This document shows, piece by piece, positions 9,260-18,262 of a DNA stretch of 64,000 nt. The translations under genes and the position numbers were made by a program. Source of the stretch: Pontiella agarivorans (GTDB lineage Bacteria; Verrucomicrobiota; Kiritimatiellia; Kiritimatiellales; Pontiellaceae); the NCBI RefSeq assembly GCF_034531395.1, contig NZ_JARVCO010000006.1, forward strand, positions 107,072-171,071. The letters are read 5' to 3'. Under the pieces are notes generated by a model, which worked only from the letters and a program-made list of their open reading frames with translations, was not told the origin of the DNA and made no database searches. Numbering within the stretch: the stretch's first letter is position 1; every line of letters begins with the position of its first letter.

Positions 9260-9572
9260 GCGCAGCCGGACCGACGGCAATAATAAACCCCACCGCCACC
9301 GGTTCGACAGACTCACTCAGCTGCCGGCCCGATGCGCAATGCTGCTGATTCGCGGCTATCAGTTGCTGATCAGCCCCTGGCTTGGACCGCACTGCCGGTT
9401 CCAGCCGACGTGCTCGCACTATTGCATTGAAGCGCTTCGGCAACATGGTATGGTCCATGGTCTTTGGCTCGGGGTGAAAAGAATCTGCAAATGCCATCCA
9501 TTGCATTCGGGCGGCATTGATCCTGTACCCCAAAAAAATATAAAAACAAGGGATGATGGGATTCGCGGATGA
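9240..9572 (+). CDS. yidD: Membrane protein insertion efficiency factor YidD
   Basis: A small membrane-associated protein assisting the YidC insertase. The family core is [30 protein letters not shown], continuing with CIEALRQHG and [24 protein letters not shown]; the three family cysteines (RFxPTCSxY and CxP) are present. The ATG at 9240 gives 110 residues. It is chosen because GGAG lies about eight bases upstream and because it overlaps the rnpA stop, as is common in this cluster. The N-terminal 30 polar residues are longer than usual and may include mis-assigned sequence. Confidence 0.93.
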   Translation: MDGNSTERSRTDGNNKPHRHRFDRLTQLPARCAMLLIRGYQLLISPWLGPHCRFQPTCSHYCIEALRQHGMVHGLWLGVKRICKCHPLHSGGIDPVPQKNIKTRDDGIRG

Positions 9573-9629
9573 TTAAGCCCCACTTAACCCTCCGGAAATC
9601 CGATTTTCCAACCATCCAGAGAGAAATTA

Positions 9630-11426
9630 ATGAATAAAAAAGATCTGATACCTGTCATTGTACTGGCCCTGCTCATCCCGCTGTGGATGCTCATCGACCG
9701 CACCTTCATTGCCCCGAAATTCCCGGCCCCGCAACCCGTTCCTGCGGAACAGCCGGCGGAACCGCTCACCACCGGAACGCCCGCAGAACTCACCGCCGCC
9801 GCACCGGCCGAGCAGCCGGAAGCAGTAAAACCTGCGGAAACCAACACCACCGTGCCGGTTGAGGAAACCCTCGAAACCCTGGAAAACGAACAGCTGAAAC
9901 TCGAGCTCAGCTCCATCGGCGGCGGAATCAAACAGGTAACGCTCGTCAACTACCCGGAAGAAAATAAAGAAAACAGTGCCCCCGTCACACTCGACTTTTC
10001 CGATCGTGCCGCCCTGGCCTACACCGGTCTAAGCGGTATGGGAGCCGATGATTCTCTCAATATCACCAAATCCGACGACGGAAAGTCCGTGATCTTTTCC
10101 AAGGTCTGGAACACCGGCTCCGAATTCCGCCGAACCATTACCATTGGCGATAACTATCTGCTGACCGTGCAGGATCAGTTCATCAATAAAACATCCAATC
10201 CCTGGAATATTCCCGCCCTGCGCCTGCTCACCGGAAACATGAAAAATCCGGACGATACAAAATCGATGAAGGGCCTCAGTATCATCGGGGCCGATTCCTT
10301 CTCTCAGAACGAAGGCGTCCGCTATTACGGAAAAGTCAAAGGCTTCAGCGGAACCACCGTCCAGAAAATCTTTAAAAAAGCCGACAAACCGGAATTTATT
10401 GATGTGGTTCCTGAGGGGATGGTGCACGAAAAGGTCGACTGGGTTTCCGCAAAAAATAAATTTTTCGTCCAGATCATCAGCCCGGACGAGCCGGTGGCCA
10501 CGATGTCAATCCTGGCCCGTCGGGACACCACTCAGAAAGGTGTCGTCCCCGACAGCATTGCCACCTCTCTCGATTTCCAGCCCGTTGCACTCGGTGCCGG
10601 CGATACGCTGAATCTGAATTACACCTGTTACATCGGCCCGAAAAACTTTTCGATCCTCAAAAAGGCCGGCCATAAATTTGAGAAAGTCATGGAATTCCAG
10701 ACCACCGGCTTCTGGGGCTTCATGAACTGGATCATGGAACCGGCTCGCCAGTTCCTGCTCGCAGCACTGAACCTCTTTTATGCCGTGGTACGAAATTACG
10801 GACTGGCCATCATCCTGTTGACCCTGCTGATGCGTATTCTCTTCTGGCCGCTCACCCACAGAAGCACTCAGAAAATGCGCGAAAATTCGGAAAAGATGCA
10901 GGTCGTCCAACCGAAGATTAAGGCCATTCAGGAAAAATACAAAGGCCAGGCCCAGCGCATTCAGCAGGAAACCATGAAGGTGTATCAGGAGCACGGCTTC
11001 AACCCCATGGCCATGATGGGCGGCTGCCTGCCGATGCTTCTGCAGATGCCGGTCTTCTTCGCCCTTTACACAGTGCTGCGCAATGCCATTGAACTCCGCT
11101 TCGCCGGCTTCCTCTGGATCGCCGACCTCAGCCAACCGGAAAACCTGTTTGCCGGCAGCATTCCGATTATCGGCTCCCTGAATATTCTTCCGGTCCTGAT
11201 GTCGGTCTCCATGATCTTCCAGCAGAAACTTTCCACCCCCAATGCAGCAGCGACTCCGGAACAGCAGCAACAGCAGAAAATGATGATGTACATGATGCCG
11301 ATCATGATGCTGTTCCTCTTCTACGGCATGCCTTCCGGCCTCACGCTCTACTGGACCACAAGCAACGTGCTGATGATTGCCCAGACCTCCGCATACAATT
11401 ACCGGAAGAAACACAAAGAAGCATAG
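9630..11426 (+). CDS. yidC: Membrane protein insertase YidC
   Basis: Inner-membrane insertase and chaperone that works alone and with SecYEG. The 598 residues follow the Gram-negative layout. An N-terminal anchor (DLIPVIVLALLIPLWML) precedes a Pro/Ala/Glu-rich linker (about 33-80) and the large periplasmic P1 beta domain (about 85-360). A five-helix insertase core starts at YGLAIILLTLLMRILFWPLT; it contains GGCLPMLLQMPVFFALYTVL and ends with FLFYGMPSGLTLYWTTSN. The conserved positive residue of the hydrophilic groove fits the R in LMRILFWPL. The C-terminal tail is basic (NYRKKHKEA). It is the last gene of the rpmH cluster and is followed by a strong bidirectional terminator. Confidence 0.97.
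   Translation: MNKKDLIPVIVLALLIPLWMLIDRTFIAPKFPAPQPVPAEQPAEPLTTGTPAELTAAAPAEQPEAVKPAETNTTVPVEETLETLENEQLKLELSSIGGGIKQVTLVNYPEENKENSAPVTLDFSDRAALAYTGLSGMGADDSLNITKSDDGKSVIFSKVWNTGSEFRRTITIGDNYLLTVQDQFINKTSNPWNIPALRLLTGNMKNPDDTKSMKGLSIIGADSFSQNEGVRYYGKVKGFSGTTVQKIFKKADKPEFIDVVPEGMVHEKVDWVSAKNKFFVQIISPDEPVATMSILARRDTTQKGVVPDSIATSLDFQPVALGAGDTLNLNYTCYIGPKNFSILKKAGHKFEKVMEFQTTGFWGFMNWIMEPARQFLLAALNLFYAVVRNYGLAIILLTLLMRILFWPLTHRSTQKMRENSEKMQVVQPKIKAIQEKYKGQAQRIQQETMKVYQEHGFNPMAMMGGCLPMLLQMPVFFALYTVLRNAIELRFAGFLWIADLSQPENLFAGSIPIIGSLNILPVLMSVSMIFQQKLSTPNAAATPEQQQQQKMMMYMMPIMMLFLFYGMPSGLTLYWTTSNVLMIAQTSAYNYRKKHKEA
10097..10111. repeat. Palindrome copy TTCCA-AGGTC-TGGAA
   Basis: Exact copy inside yidC, read in the third frame as S-K-V-W-N. 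Confidence 0.9.
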
Positions 11427-11464
11427 CCTCATACCATGGGCTAAAACATCCGGGTATATTTTCA

Positions 11465-11567
11465 GCTAGAGGACTCAGAGAACACAGAGTCGTTCCTCTG
11501 AGTCCTTCGTGGTGAAACTTCGGCGGATGCACTCCGGAGGCTTATACCGAGAAGCAATCAAACAGGG
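11465..11567 (+). repeat. Copy A of an inverted ~105-115 bp intergenic repeat
   Basis: Lies after yidC. Shared blocks with the reverse complement of 14143-14257 include GCTAGAGGACTC, TCCTTCGTGGTGAA, GAGGCTTATACCGAGAAG and AATCAAACAGGG. The CACGAAGGAC core is of the accacgaag type that recurs in intergenic DNA of several phyla. Confidence 0.85.
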
Positions 11568-11601
11568 TAGCAGTCATCGCTTAATCATTACCGGAAACAA
11601 T

Positions 11602-11637
11602 AAGGCGGAAAGGATTGAAATCCTTTCCGCCTTTTCT
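11602..11637. terminator. Bidirectional terminator between yidC and rpoN
   Basis: A perfect 14-bp stem: AAGGCGGAAAGGAT (11602-11615) pairs with ATCCTTTCCGCCTT (11620-11633), with a four-base loop. T-rich sequence follows on both strands (TTTCTCTG forward, TTATTGTTT reverse). It is well placed between convergent genes. Confidence 0.92.
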
Positions 11638-11697
11638 CTGTGCACCGAACGCCGACTGACAAACACCGTTCATCTGCCGGTACTCCTCGCGTCGCAA

Positions 11698-13116
11698 TTA
11701 ATGCACTTTGCGCAGGTGCGAAGGCAGGATACGGAGCTGATCACGGTATTTCGCCACCGTACGGCGGGCAATTTTAATCCCCTGCTCTTCCAGCAGTTTC
11801 ACCAGCTTGGCATCGGAATAAGGCTTTTTCTTATCCTCATCGCGGACAATATCGGCCAGCGCAGCCTTCACACTTTCATTGGAAATGGATTCTCCGCTGG
11901 CAGTCATTACACCGGGCTTGAAGAAATACTTCATACTCAGGAGCCCCCGCGGGGTCTGCATATATTTACCTGCCGTCGCACGGCTGATGGTCGTTTCATG
12001 CACCTCCAGCAGTTCCGCCACCGTTTTCATATTCAACGGCTTCAGGCGCGAAACGCCGTGGTCAAAATAGTCGCGCTGAATACGGACAATTTCCACCGCA
12101 ATGCGATAGATCGTGTCCATACGCTGATCAATGCTCTGAATAAACTGTTTAGATTTTGCAATTTTTTCACGAATATACGTTTTCACCTCTTTCGAGGTAT
12201 TCGGATCCTTCAGCATTGAAAGGTATTTCTGGCTGATAAAAAGGTTGGGATACGGCTTTTTGTTCTGCGTAATGACATATTCACCGTCTTTCTTTTCGAC
12301 GATGATTTCCGGCGTCACATATTCAATCCGCTCTTCGGAAAAGTTGCGCCCCGGTTTCGGGTCCAGCTTGCCGATCAGCACCGCCAGTTCTTTCACCCGG
12401 TCAACGGTCAGGCCCATAGCACGGGCGATATCCTCATATTTATGACGCCCCACCAGATCCAGATGATGCTCAACCACCTGAAACTCCTGAGTCTTCTCCC
12501 GCCCCTGCCGCTTCAGCTGCAGCATCAGACACTCACGCAGATCACGCGCCCCGACCCCCGCCGGTTCAAAATCATGAATCGTATCGAGAATTTTAGTCAG
12601 CGTTTCTTCCGGGAAATTCGGCAGCGCCAGCAGATCTTCAACATCCAGCTGCAGATAGCCGTCATCATCAATATTGCCGATCACGATCTCTGCAATCTTC
12701 CGCTCGTATTCATTCAGACTCGAAAGCGAAAGCTGATCCAGCAGGGTGTCATGCAACGAAGAGGATTCAGACAGCGAATCCATCATATATTGATATTTTT
12801 CCTCGGCATCGGTTCCGCCCGAAACCGGCCCCCGGTCCTGATAATTATCAAATTCCTCACCCAATGCCGCCAGCTTTTCGAATTCATTATCAAACTGTTC
12901 GCTGTCGACATCCTTCGTCCCCTGCTCGATCTCAATCTGGGCATCTGCCTGTTCCGCAGTCGCCTCCAGGGTCGGGTTTTCAGAAAGCTCCTGTTTGATC
13001 ATCTGCTGAAGATCCATGAGCGGCATTTGCAGGATTTCCAATGACTGGAAAAGATGCGGAGCAAGTACCTGCTGCATCTTCATTTCCTGACTTAAAACTA
13101 ATCCGGGATGTGCCAT
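11698..13116 (-). CDS. rpoN: RNA polymerase sigma-54 factor
   Basis: Alternative sigma factor recognising -24/-12 promoters and needing AAA+ activators. The 472 residues contain the Q/L-rich region I (VLAPHLFQSLEILQMPLMDL), an acidic region II, the core-binding domain, a helix-turn-helix (TVAELLEVHETTISRATAGKY) and the C-terminal RpoN box ARRTVAKYRDQL, ending LPSHLRKVH. The ATG at 13116 is chosen because MAHPGLVLSQ aligns with the family N-terminus. An upstream extension to 13227 (Cys/Val-rich) has no family support. No HPF, KdsC or lpt genes flank it, unlike in proteobacteria. No sigma-54 activator (AAA+ domain) was seen in this window. Confidence 0.95.
   Translation of the reverse strand: MAHPGLVLSQEMKMQQVLAPHLFQSLEILQMPLMDLQQMIKQELSENPTLEATAEQADAQIEIEQGTKDVDSEQFDNEFEKLAALGEEFDNYQDRGPVSGGTDAEEKYQYMMDSLSESSSLHDTLLDQLSLSSLNEYERKIAEIVIGNIDDDGYLQLDVEDLLALPNFPEETLTKILDTIHDFEPAGVGARDLRECLMLQLKRQGREKTQEFQVVEHHLDLVGRHKYEDIARAMGLTVDRVKELAVLIGKLDPKPGRNFSEERIEYVTPEIIVEKKDGEYVITQNKKPYPNLFISQKYLSMLKDPNTSKEVKTYIREKIAKSKQFIQSIDQRMDTIYRIAVEIVRIQRDYFDHGVSRLKPLNMKTVAELLEVHETTISRATAGKYMQTPRGLLSMKYFFKPGVMTASGESISNESVKAALADIVRDEDKKKPYSDAKLVKLLEEQGIKIARRTVAKYRDQLRILPSHLRKVH
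13036..13050. repeat. Palindrome copy TTCCA-ATGAC-TGGAA
   Basis: Exact copy inside rpoN region I; the coding strand reads it as FQSLE. Confidence 0.9.
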
Positions 13117-13330
13117 GTATTGAAATGTACCGGTTAACACGCATATCTCAAGCCATGTTAGAGGGAAATTACAGACCGTAACAACAGACTGAACGCTGCA
13201 AACGGACAACTGCAGGTTGCAGAGCAATCAGCTCTAACCATAAATCCTTCCTGCGCGATTAATCGCCGAATCATTTTGTCTCGCGCGCCGTCTTCGCTAT
13301 CATGCGGCGAACAGTTGGAGTAATCACCTC

Positions 13331-14140
13331 ATGAGTTTGGAAGTCTGCGTTCTCGCCAGCGGAAGTTCTGGCAATTGTATTTATATCGCCTCGGAAAAAA
13401 CCCGCGTACTCATCGATGCCGGCCTCAGTGCAAAACAGGTCGCCCTGCGTCTCGATCAAATCGGGGTCGTTCCGGAAAGCATTAACGGCATCTGTATCTC
13501 CCACGAACACGGAGACCATATCGGCGGAATCCGGGTACTGCAAAAACGCCACGGCATTCCAATCTATGCCAATGCCGGGACACTGAACGGCATCCGGCGC
13601 CAACCCAAATCCGATGAAATTGCTGTAAAAATTTTTCAAACCGGCGCCCCCTTCTGCATCGGCGACATCACCGTCGAACCCTTCTCGGTTCCGCACGATG
13701 CCTATGAACCGGTCGGTTTCCGCCTCACCGCGCATGGCGTGTCCGTAGGGTCCGTAACCGACCTCGGCATGCCGACGGCGCTGGTCCGGGACAAACTGCG
13801 CGGATGCAGAGCCATCATCGTCGAAGCCAACCACGATGAAGATCTCCTTCACGAAGCACCGCGTCCCTGGCCGCTGAAGCAGCGTATCCGCAGCCGGCAG
13901 GGCCATCTGTCAAACATCGATGCCGCACGGCTGATCGCGGAAAGCGCCACCGATGAGCTGGAACAGGTCTTTCTGGCCCACCTCAGTTCCGACTGCAATA
14001 CCCCCGAAACCGCCCTGCGCACCGTGGCCTCACAATTGCGCCTGGACGGCCTTGGGCACATCAACCTTGAAATTTCCCGCGCCGCCTGCATTTCCAGCCT
14101 CTGGAAAACCCGCCTCAGCCCCCAGCTCACCGCTGAATAA
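13331..14140 (+). CDS. MBL-fold metallo-hydrolase, YycJ/WalJ-like
   Basis: A 269-residue cytoplasmic metallo-beta-lactamase-fold hydrolase. The metal motif HxHxDH is present as SHEHGDHIGG at about residues 57-66. The start LEVCVLASGSSGNCIYI and the VLIDAGLSAKQ strand are characteristic of the YycJ/WalJ group (putative 5'-3' DNA exonuclease). Further ligands appear as PHDAYEPVGF, SVTDLG, EANHDE and the late LAHLSSDCNTPE. Biological role here is inferred only from family. It is divergent from rpoN. It is directly followed by copy B of the inverted repeat, three bases beyond its stop. Confidence 0.88.
   Translation: MSLEVCVLASGSSGNCIYIASEKTRVLIDAGLSAKQVALRLDQIGVVPESINGICISHEHGDHIGGIRVLQKRHGIPIYANAGTLNGIRRQPKSDEIAVKIFQTGAPFCIGDITVEPFSVPHDAYEPVGFRLTAHGVSVGSVTDLGMPTALVRDKLRGCRAIIVEANHDEDLLHEAPRPWPLKQRIRSRQGHLSNIDAARLIAESATDELEQVFLAHLSSDCNTPETALRTVASQLRLDGLGHINLEISRAACISSLWKTRLSPQLTAE
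14092..14106. repeat. Palindrome copy TTCCA-GCCTC-TGGAA
   Basis: Exact copy near the 3' end of the metallo-hydrolase gene, read as S-S-L-W-K. It is the last copy before the 8.5-kb gap. Confidence 0.9.
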
Positions 14141-14142
14141 TA

Positions 14143-14257
14143 CCCCTGTTTGATTACTTCTCGGTATAAGCCTCGTAGTGCAGAACCTCCGAAGGTTCAC
14201 CACGAAGGACACAGAGAAACACGGAGGAAAGACTCTTTGTTCTCCGAGTCCTCTAGC
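14143..14257 (-). repeat. Copy B of the inverted ~105-115 bp intergenic repeat
   Basis: Reverse-complement partner of 11465-11567. The pair brackets rpoN and the metallo-hydrolase gene. It begins three bases after the stop codon at 14138-14140. Confidence 0.85.
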
Positions 14258-14330
14258 GGAGAGGGTGACCTGGACGTTTTAGCAAGCGGTATAACCTGTC
14301 CGTCTGATCGTTTATCCGGACGCATCAGAT

Positions 14331-14526
14331 GCATAGCCGCGATCACAGACAGACCGGGCCCAAAGACTGTAGCCGAGATCCGCGAAAAGACCGAACAAAG
14401 CCTGTAGCCGCGATCCGTGATCGCGATCAGACAGAACCGGGCCTCCACATCAGCGGGGTCACGGCCCCCGCTCTACATAAAAAAGACTGGACCCAAGCCT
14501 GTAGCCGCGATCCGTGACCGCGATCA
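14331..14526. repeat. Array of four TAGCCGCGATC palindromic repeat units
   Basis: Four related units occur at about 14333 (TAGCCGCGATCAC), 14370 (TAGCCGAGATCCGCG), 14404 and 14501. The last two share CCTGTAGCCGCGATCCGTGA and are 97 bases apart, with similar flanks (CCGGGYCC, CAGCRGGGTC). The core CGCGATC-CGT-GATCGCG is self-complementary. With copy B this fills the 515-base gap between the metallo-hydrolase gene and the autotransporter terminator; no gene is seen there. Confidence 0.75.
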
Positions 14527-14598
14527 GGTGAAACCGGGTCCTTTGCGTCAGCAGGGTCTCAGCCCCCGCCCTGCAATAACGGTCTAAAACCCGAACCA

Positions 14599-14635
14599 TA
14601 AAAAAAGAGACCTTTCCGAAGAAAGGCCTCTTTTG
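14599..14635 (-). terminator. Terminator of the autotransporter gene
   Basis: On the minus strand AAAAGAGGCCTTTC pairs with GAAAGGTCTCTTTT around a TTCG-type loop, followed by seven T. One wobble pair occurs in a 14-bp stem. It lies about 20 bases after the gene's stop codon. Confidence 0.92.
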
Positions 14636-14656
14636 ATTCCGCATAAGCGGTATCGC

Positions 14657-17600
14657 TTAGAAGCGATGCAGGATTTTGCCGCTCACCATCACATTGTGGT
14701 AATCCGCACCGAATGCGCCATCGAGATCAAGACTGAATTCGGTGGTATCATTTTCCCACTCGGAGAAACGGATTCCCGTACCCAGACGAACCAGATCTTC
14801 TTCGCGGGCCTGCAGCGCAACCGCAATCGGATCGCCTGTTCCGCCAACCATCACATAGCTGTCATCATCCATGTCTGCATTGAATTCATGCAGCCAGTGC
14901 GCCCGGAACTCCGGCTGGAACTCCAGCTCGGTATCGAAACTTTCAATCACTCCGATCATCGAAAGCGTGGCCCCGATGGATGTCAAATGCGACCATTCGT
15001 CATAGGAATCATAATCTTTATTCGGGAACGGCGAGGCAAGGCTCGATTTCTCGGTATACGATTCGCGGCTGTACAGGGAACCCAGATAAGAGGCTTCCGG
15101 GGTCAGCAGCCATTTATCCTTCATAAAGGAAATGCCGTAACCAATCCCAACACCGATACCCAGCGTATGCGCATTGTAGTCCGCTTCATAGCCGATGGAA
15201 TCCACGCCTTCGGTCGAAACATCGTTAAAACCATACGTCACACTTGCATCGATATACAGCGATTCACTGTTATGCGCCCAATAGGCCGAAGCATAGAGGG
15301 TGTCAGCATCCCCGTCGTTTCCTCCGCGTCCATCCAGCATCGTACGGGCATACCCGGCGGCAAGACCGGCAAGCATTTTTTCAAAACGCTTATCCACACC
15401 CACCATACCGCCGGCAACCGTTGCCTGATAGCCTTCATGGCCGGAAGTGCTTTCCTGATTAACGGCCGAACCATAAGCCCCGCCCCAAACCTGCCAGGTT
15501 TCCGGAACCTCGATCGGTTCAAGATCACCCGGGGTGCCGGCTCTCAGCTCCTTCTTGAATTCAGCATAATCGCTGGACTTTCCAGTGGTGCTGGAGTTAT
15601 AGGCTTTGCTCACATCCGAAGGTTCTCCTTCATACTCCATCGCCGGCATATTATCCGATGCCTCACGGGCGGCCTTCCGCGCATCCCAGGAAGGCAGTAC
15701 ATCCTTTGTCCACTGTACCGTGTTGTCGTACCAGTCCTGCGGACCGCGCGGTCCGGACGGAGCATACGTGGTTTTGCTGCCGAACTGCTTATACCGCAGA
15801 TTTCCGCGGGTGCGTCCTTTGATCTGGTCCGCAAAAATGCCCTGCAGTCCCATCAAGGCACTCGCCATTTCCGGCGTACGGGCAAAGCCCTCGGTCATAT
15901 CCGCCGCAGCCGCTTCCTGACTGCTCCAGGCACTGCCCACATATGCCGCCAGCTCCGGATCCGCCGCAACAATCGGAGCAAGCTCCGTCATTGCCCCTGC
16001 CATATCCGGATAATCTTCAAAGATTTTATCCAGAGCAAGCTGACCGTAAGTGGCTTTCAGCACATAGCTGGAGCCATCGTTATAATTCGTTACGCCATTG
16101 ATCCCCAACAGCCACTCCGGATTATTCTCCATCGTGAAATCCGTATATTCCAGCGAATGCGTAATGTTCGACTCCGTGGCCGATGCCAGCAGGATGCCGT
16201 CCGACAGATGGTCAGCGGTCATATTCGTATCCGCATTCACCACGGTCCAGGCCACCCCGTCTTCAAACATCGCCGACCCGGCATTGATCATCCCGCCTTT
16301 GACACCGGCACCATCCGTTTCAATGGAAGTCGACAGCGCACTGCCGGATTTTACGGTGAGATTGGACGTCACATTCAGCGATCCGAAACCAACATCCAGT
16401 TCACCGGAATCAACGGTCAGAGCTTCGGCATTAAGTACCGCACCCTCGGTCATCAAACGGTAGGTGTTTCCGGATGCAATCGAAAGATCCGATCCGACCA
16501 CGTCGAGCACTCCGTTGGAGACAGCGATACTGTTGATCATATGATCGGTATTGAAATTTAATGTCGCCTTTCCTCCGAACATCGAAACGTTATTTAAGGC
16601 GGAGCCGTTATCGTTGATATTGATCGTATTCAGATCCCCTTCGCGAACCAGAATCGAATCCAGACCGGCCCCCGTCAACGTGAACGTATTGTCCGATGCC
16701 CCTTCAATTTCAAGGGCATCCACAGTCGATCCCGTAACATTCACTACGCTCACGGCATTGGAACCGGAACCCTTCAGCGTTCCCACGCTGGCCCCGTCGA
16801 TATCCACCACGTTCTGGGCCTGCCCACCGACTTCTATGCCTGCAAAGCTTCCGCCGGTAATATTACCGTCATGGATAGAAGAACCGCCGAAGAACACGTT
16901 ACCAAAGGAACCGCCACTGATATTTTCTGTCGTGGTATGATCGGTCGTATAAAATTCGTCGTAGGTAGAGATAAATGAAACATCACCGAATGTACCGGTG
17001 CTGATGTTTGCCGTACTGTCATAATAATGGGATTCAAACCAAAGCCCGTTACCACTGAAGGTTCCGCCGGAGATCGTCAGGCTTCCGTCGCGCACATAAA
17101 CTCCATAGCCCGCTTCGGCTTCTTCGCCGTTTGATGTTCCGGCCGCTCCACCCTGAAAGGTTCCACCGGAAATATTCACGTCCGCGAAATCGGTGAAAAT
17201 ACCGTGTCCGCCGTCCGCAACCGAATCCCCTGTGCCTGAATTGGTTGAGACGCCGCCGGCACCGCCAATAAAGGAACCAGCATCAATATCGACCGAAACA
17301 CCATACTGAACATATTCGTCATTAAAATAACGGAACGCATTACCTCCGCGTGCTCCGCTGTATGATTCAGCACCGCCATAGGCTTCCCCGAAATAGTTAA
17401 CCTCAGAAAGCGGGTCGCTTACCTCGTCACTATTAAATGATGCGTACCCGCCGGCCCCGCCGGTAAGTGCACCGCCTGTAAAACTGAAAGCCTGACTCGA
17501 ACCGGACGAGATAAAGATCGCATCGCCCCCCATGGCCTGAACGCCCTGATCTTCCGACAAGTTGGTAACATCCCCGCCTTGTCCACCGGTGATAGAAACC

Positions 17601-18262
17601 CCGTCAGCAATGGGATCCAACGTGTAAGAACCGTAGACGGAAACACCCCGACCGCCACGGGCTGTAATGAACCCTCCGGTCGAATTCGCATTCCCTCCCT
17701 GGCCGCCTGTAAGCTCAACATTCTGCAGTTCAAGCGTACCACCGGATGCCATATTTATAGCATTACCACCACTGGCAAACAATTTATTGGCCGGCTCGCC
17801 GATCACCGTTCCTGCAGCACCGCCCGAAACGGAACCACCGTCAAGGCTCAGCTTCTGGGCGGCTGAAGCCGGAGAGAAATAAATACCGCTGCCGCCATCG
17901 GCCGTTGCATTAACGGTGGCGGAACCGACGGTCACCTCTGCCGTGCCCCCCTGCCCGCCTTCGATAACCGCAGCTTCGAGCTCAGATAAAGTTACGTCGG
18001 AGATGGAAATCCCCGCCGCTCCCGAAGCATCCTGGCTTGAAGATCCGCTTTGGACCCCGCCCGTACCGCCCGTAAACGAACTGTTCGATGATTCAAAACT
18101 ACTGATACCCGAAACCGCCGCCGCAACCTCACCCGTACTCCCTGAAAAACTGAGCCCGTTCAAAACAAACGGGTCAACCCCTCCGGGATTGTTGGTGATC
18201 TGCGCCTGAACGCTTAAAATCGGTGTTGCCACGGCAACAAGAAACAGTGCTGTCCTATTCAT
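14657..18262 (-). CDS. Autotransporter (type V) with glycine-rich repeat passenger
   Basis: A 1201-residue surface protein. A signal peptide (NRTALFLVAVATPILSVQAQ) is followed by a Gly/Ser/Thr-rich passenger of about 850 residues. The passenger is punctuated by short GG-x-x-G motifs (FTGGTGG, IEGGQGG, LTGGQGG, ITGGQGG, LTGGAGG, FIGGAGG, FQGGAAG), typical of a beta-helix stalk. A translocator beta-barrel occupies about the last 280 residues, starting near TWQVWGGAYGSAVN and ending with the terminal phenylalanine in KILHRF, the outer-membrane insertion signal. GAGGGGG precedes the ATG at 18262 at good spacing. It is monocistronic with its own terminator. The ligand or function of the passenger is unknown. 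No protease triad was recognised. Confidence 0.92.
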   Translation of the reverse strand: MNRTALFLVAVATPILSVQAQITNNPGGVDPFVLNGLSFSGSTGEVAAAVSGISSFESSNSSFTGGTGGVQSGSSSQDASGAAGISISDVTLSELEAAVIEGGQGGTAEVTVGSATVNATADGGSGIYFSPASAAQKLSLDGGSVSGGAAGTVIGEPANKLFASGGNAINMASGGTLELQNVELTGGQGGNANSTGGFITARGGRGVSVYGSYTLDPIADGVSITGGQGGDVTNLSEDQGVQAMGGDAIFISSGSSQAFSFTGGALTGGAGGYASFNSDEVSDPLSEVNYFGEAYGGAESYSGARGGNAFRYFNDEYVQYGVSVDIDAGSFIGGAGGVSTNSGTGDSVADGGHGIFTDFADVNISGGTFQGGAAGTSNGEEAEAGYGVYVRDGSLTISGGTFSGNGLWFESHYYDSTANISTGTFGDVSFISTYDEFYTTDHTTTENISGGSFGNVFFGGSSIHDGNITGGSFAGIEVGGQAQNVVDIDGASVGTLKGSGSNAVSVVNVTGSTVDALEIEGASDNTFTLTGAGLDSILVREGDLNTININDNGSALNNVSMFGGKATLNFNTDHMINSIAVSNGVLDVVGSDLSIASGNTYRLMTEGAVLNAEALTVDSGELDVGFGSLNVTSNLTVKSGSALSTSIETDGAGVKGGMINAGSAMFEDGVAWTVVNADTNMTADHLSDGILLASATESNITHSLEYTDFTMENNPEWLLGINGVTNYNDGSSYVLKATYGQLALDKIFEDYPDMAGAMTELAPIVAADPELAAYVGSAWSSQEAAAADMTEGFARTPEMASALMGLQGIFADQIKGRTRGNLRYKQFGSKTTYAPSGPRGPQDWYDNTVQWTKDVLPSWDARKAAREASDNMPAMEYEGEPSDVSKAYNSSTTGKSSDYAEFKKELRAGTPGDLEPIEVPETWQVWGGAYGSAVNQESTSGHEGYQATVAGGMVGVDKRFEKMLAGLAAGYARTMLDGRGGNDGDADTLYASAYWAHNSESLYIDASVTYGFNDVSTEGVDSIGYEADYNAHTLGIGVGIGYGISFMKDKWLLTPEASYLGSLYSRESYTEKSSLASPFPNKDYDSYDEWSHLTSIGATLSMIGVIESFDTELEFQPEFRAHWLHEFNADMDDDSYVMVGGTGDPIAVALQAREEDLVRLGTGIRFSEWENDTTEFSLDLDGAFGADYHNVMVSGKILHRF

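Noticed and set aside
13117..13227. N-terminal extension of RpoN by 37 residues
   Set aside because: The sequence is Cys/Val-rich and not conserved in sigma-54; family homology begins at MAHPGLVLSQ.
11465..14526. CRISPR array
   Set aside because: The repeats are few, unevenly spaced and imperfect, with no unique spacers of constant length and no cas genes.
15390..15398. TTATCCACA, a DnaA-box match, about 4 kb from yidC
   Set aside because: Single copy within autotransporter coding sequence, with no cluster of boxes, AT-rich unwinding region or dnaA/dnaN nearby; not evidence for an origin.
14633..16561. A 642-codon plus-strand frame
   Set aside because: Antisense to the autotransporter beta-barrel and passenger; it covers the minus-strand stop region and has no family features.
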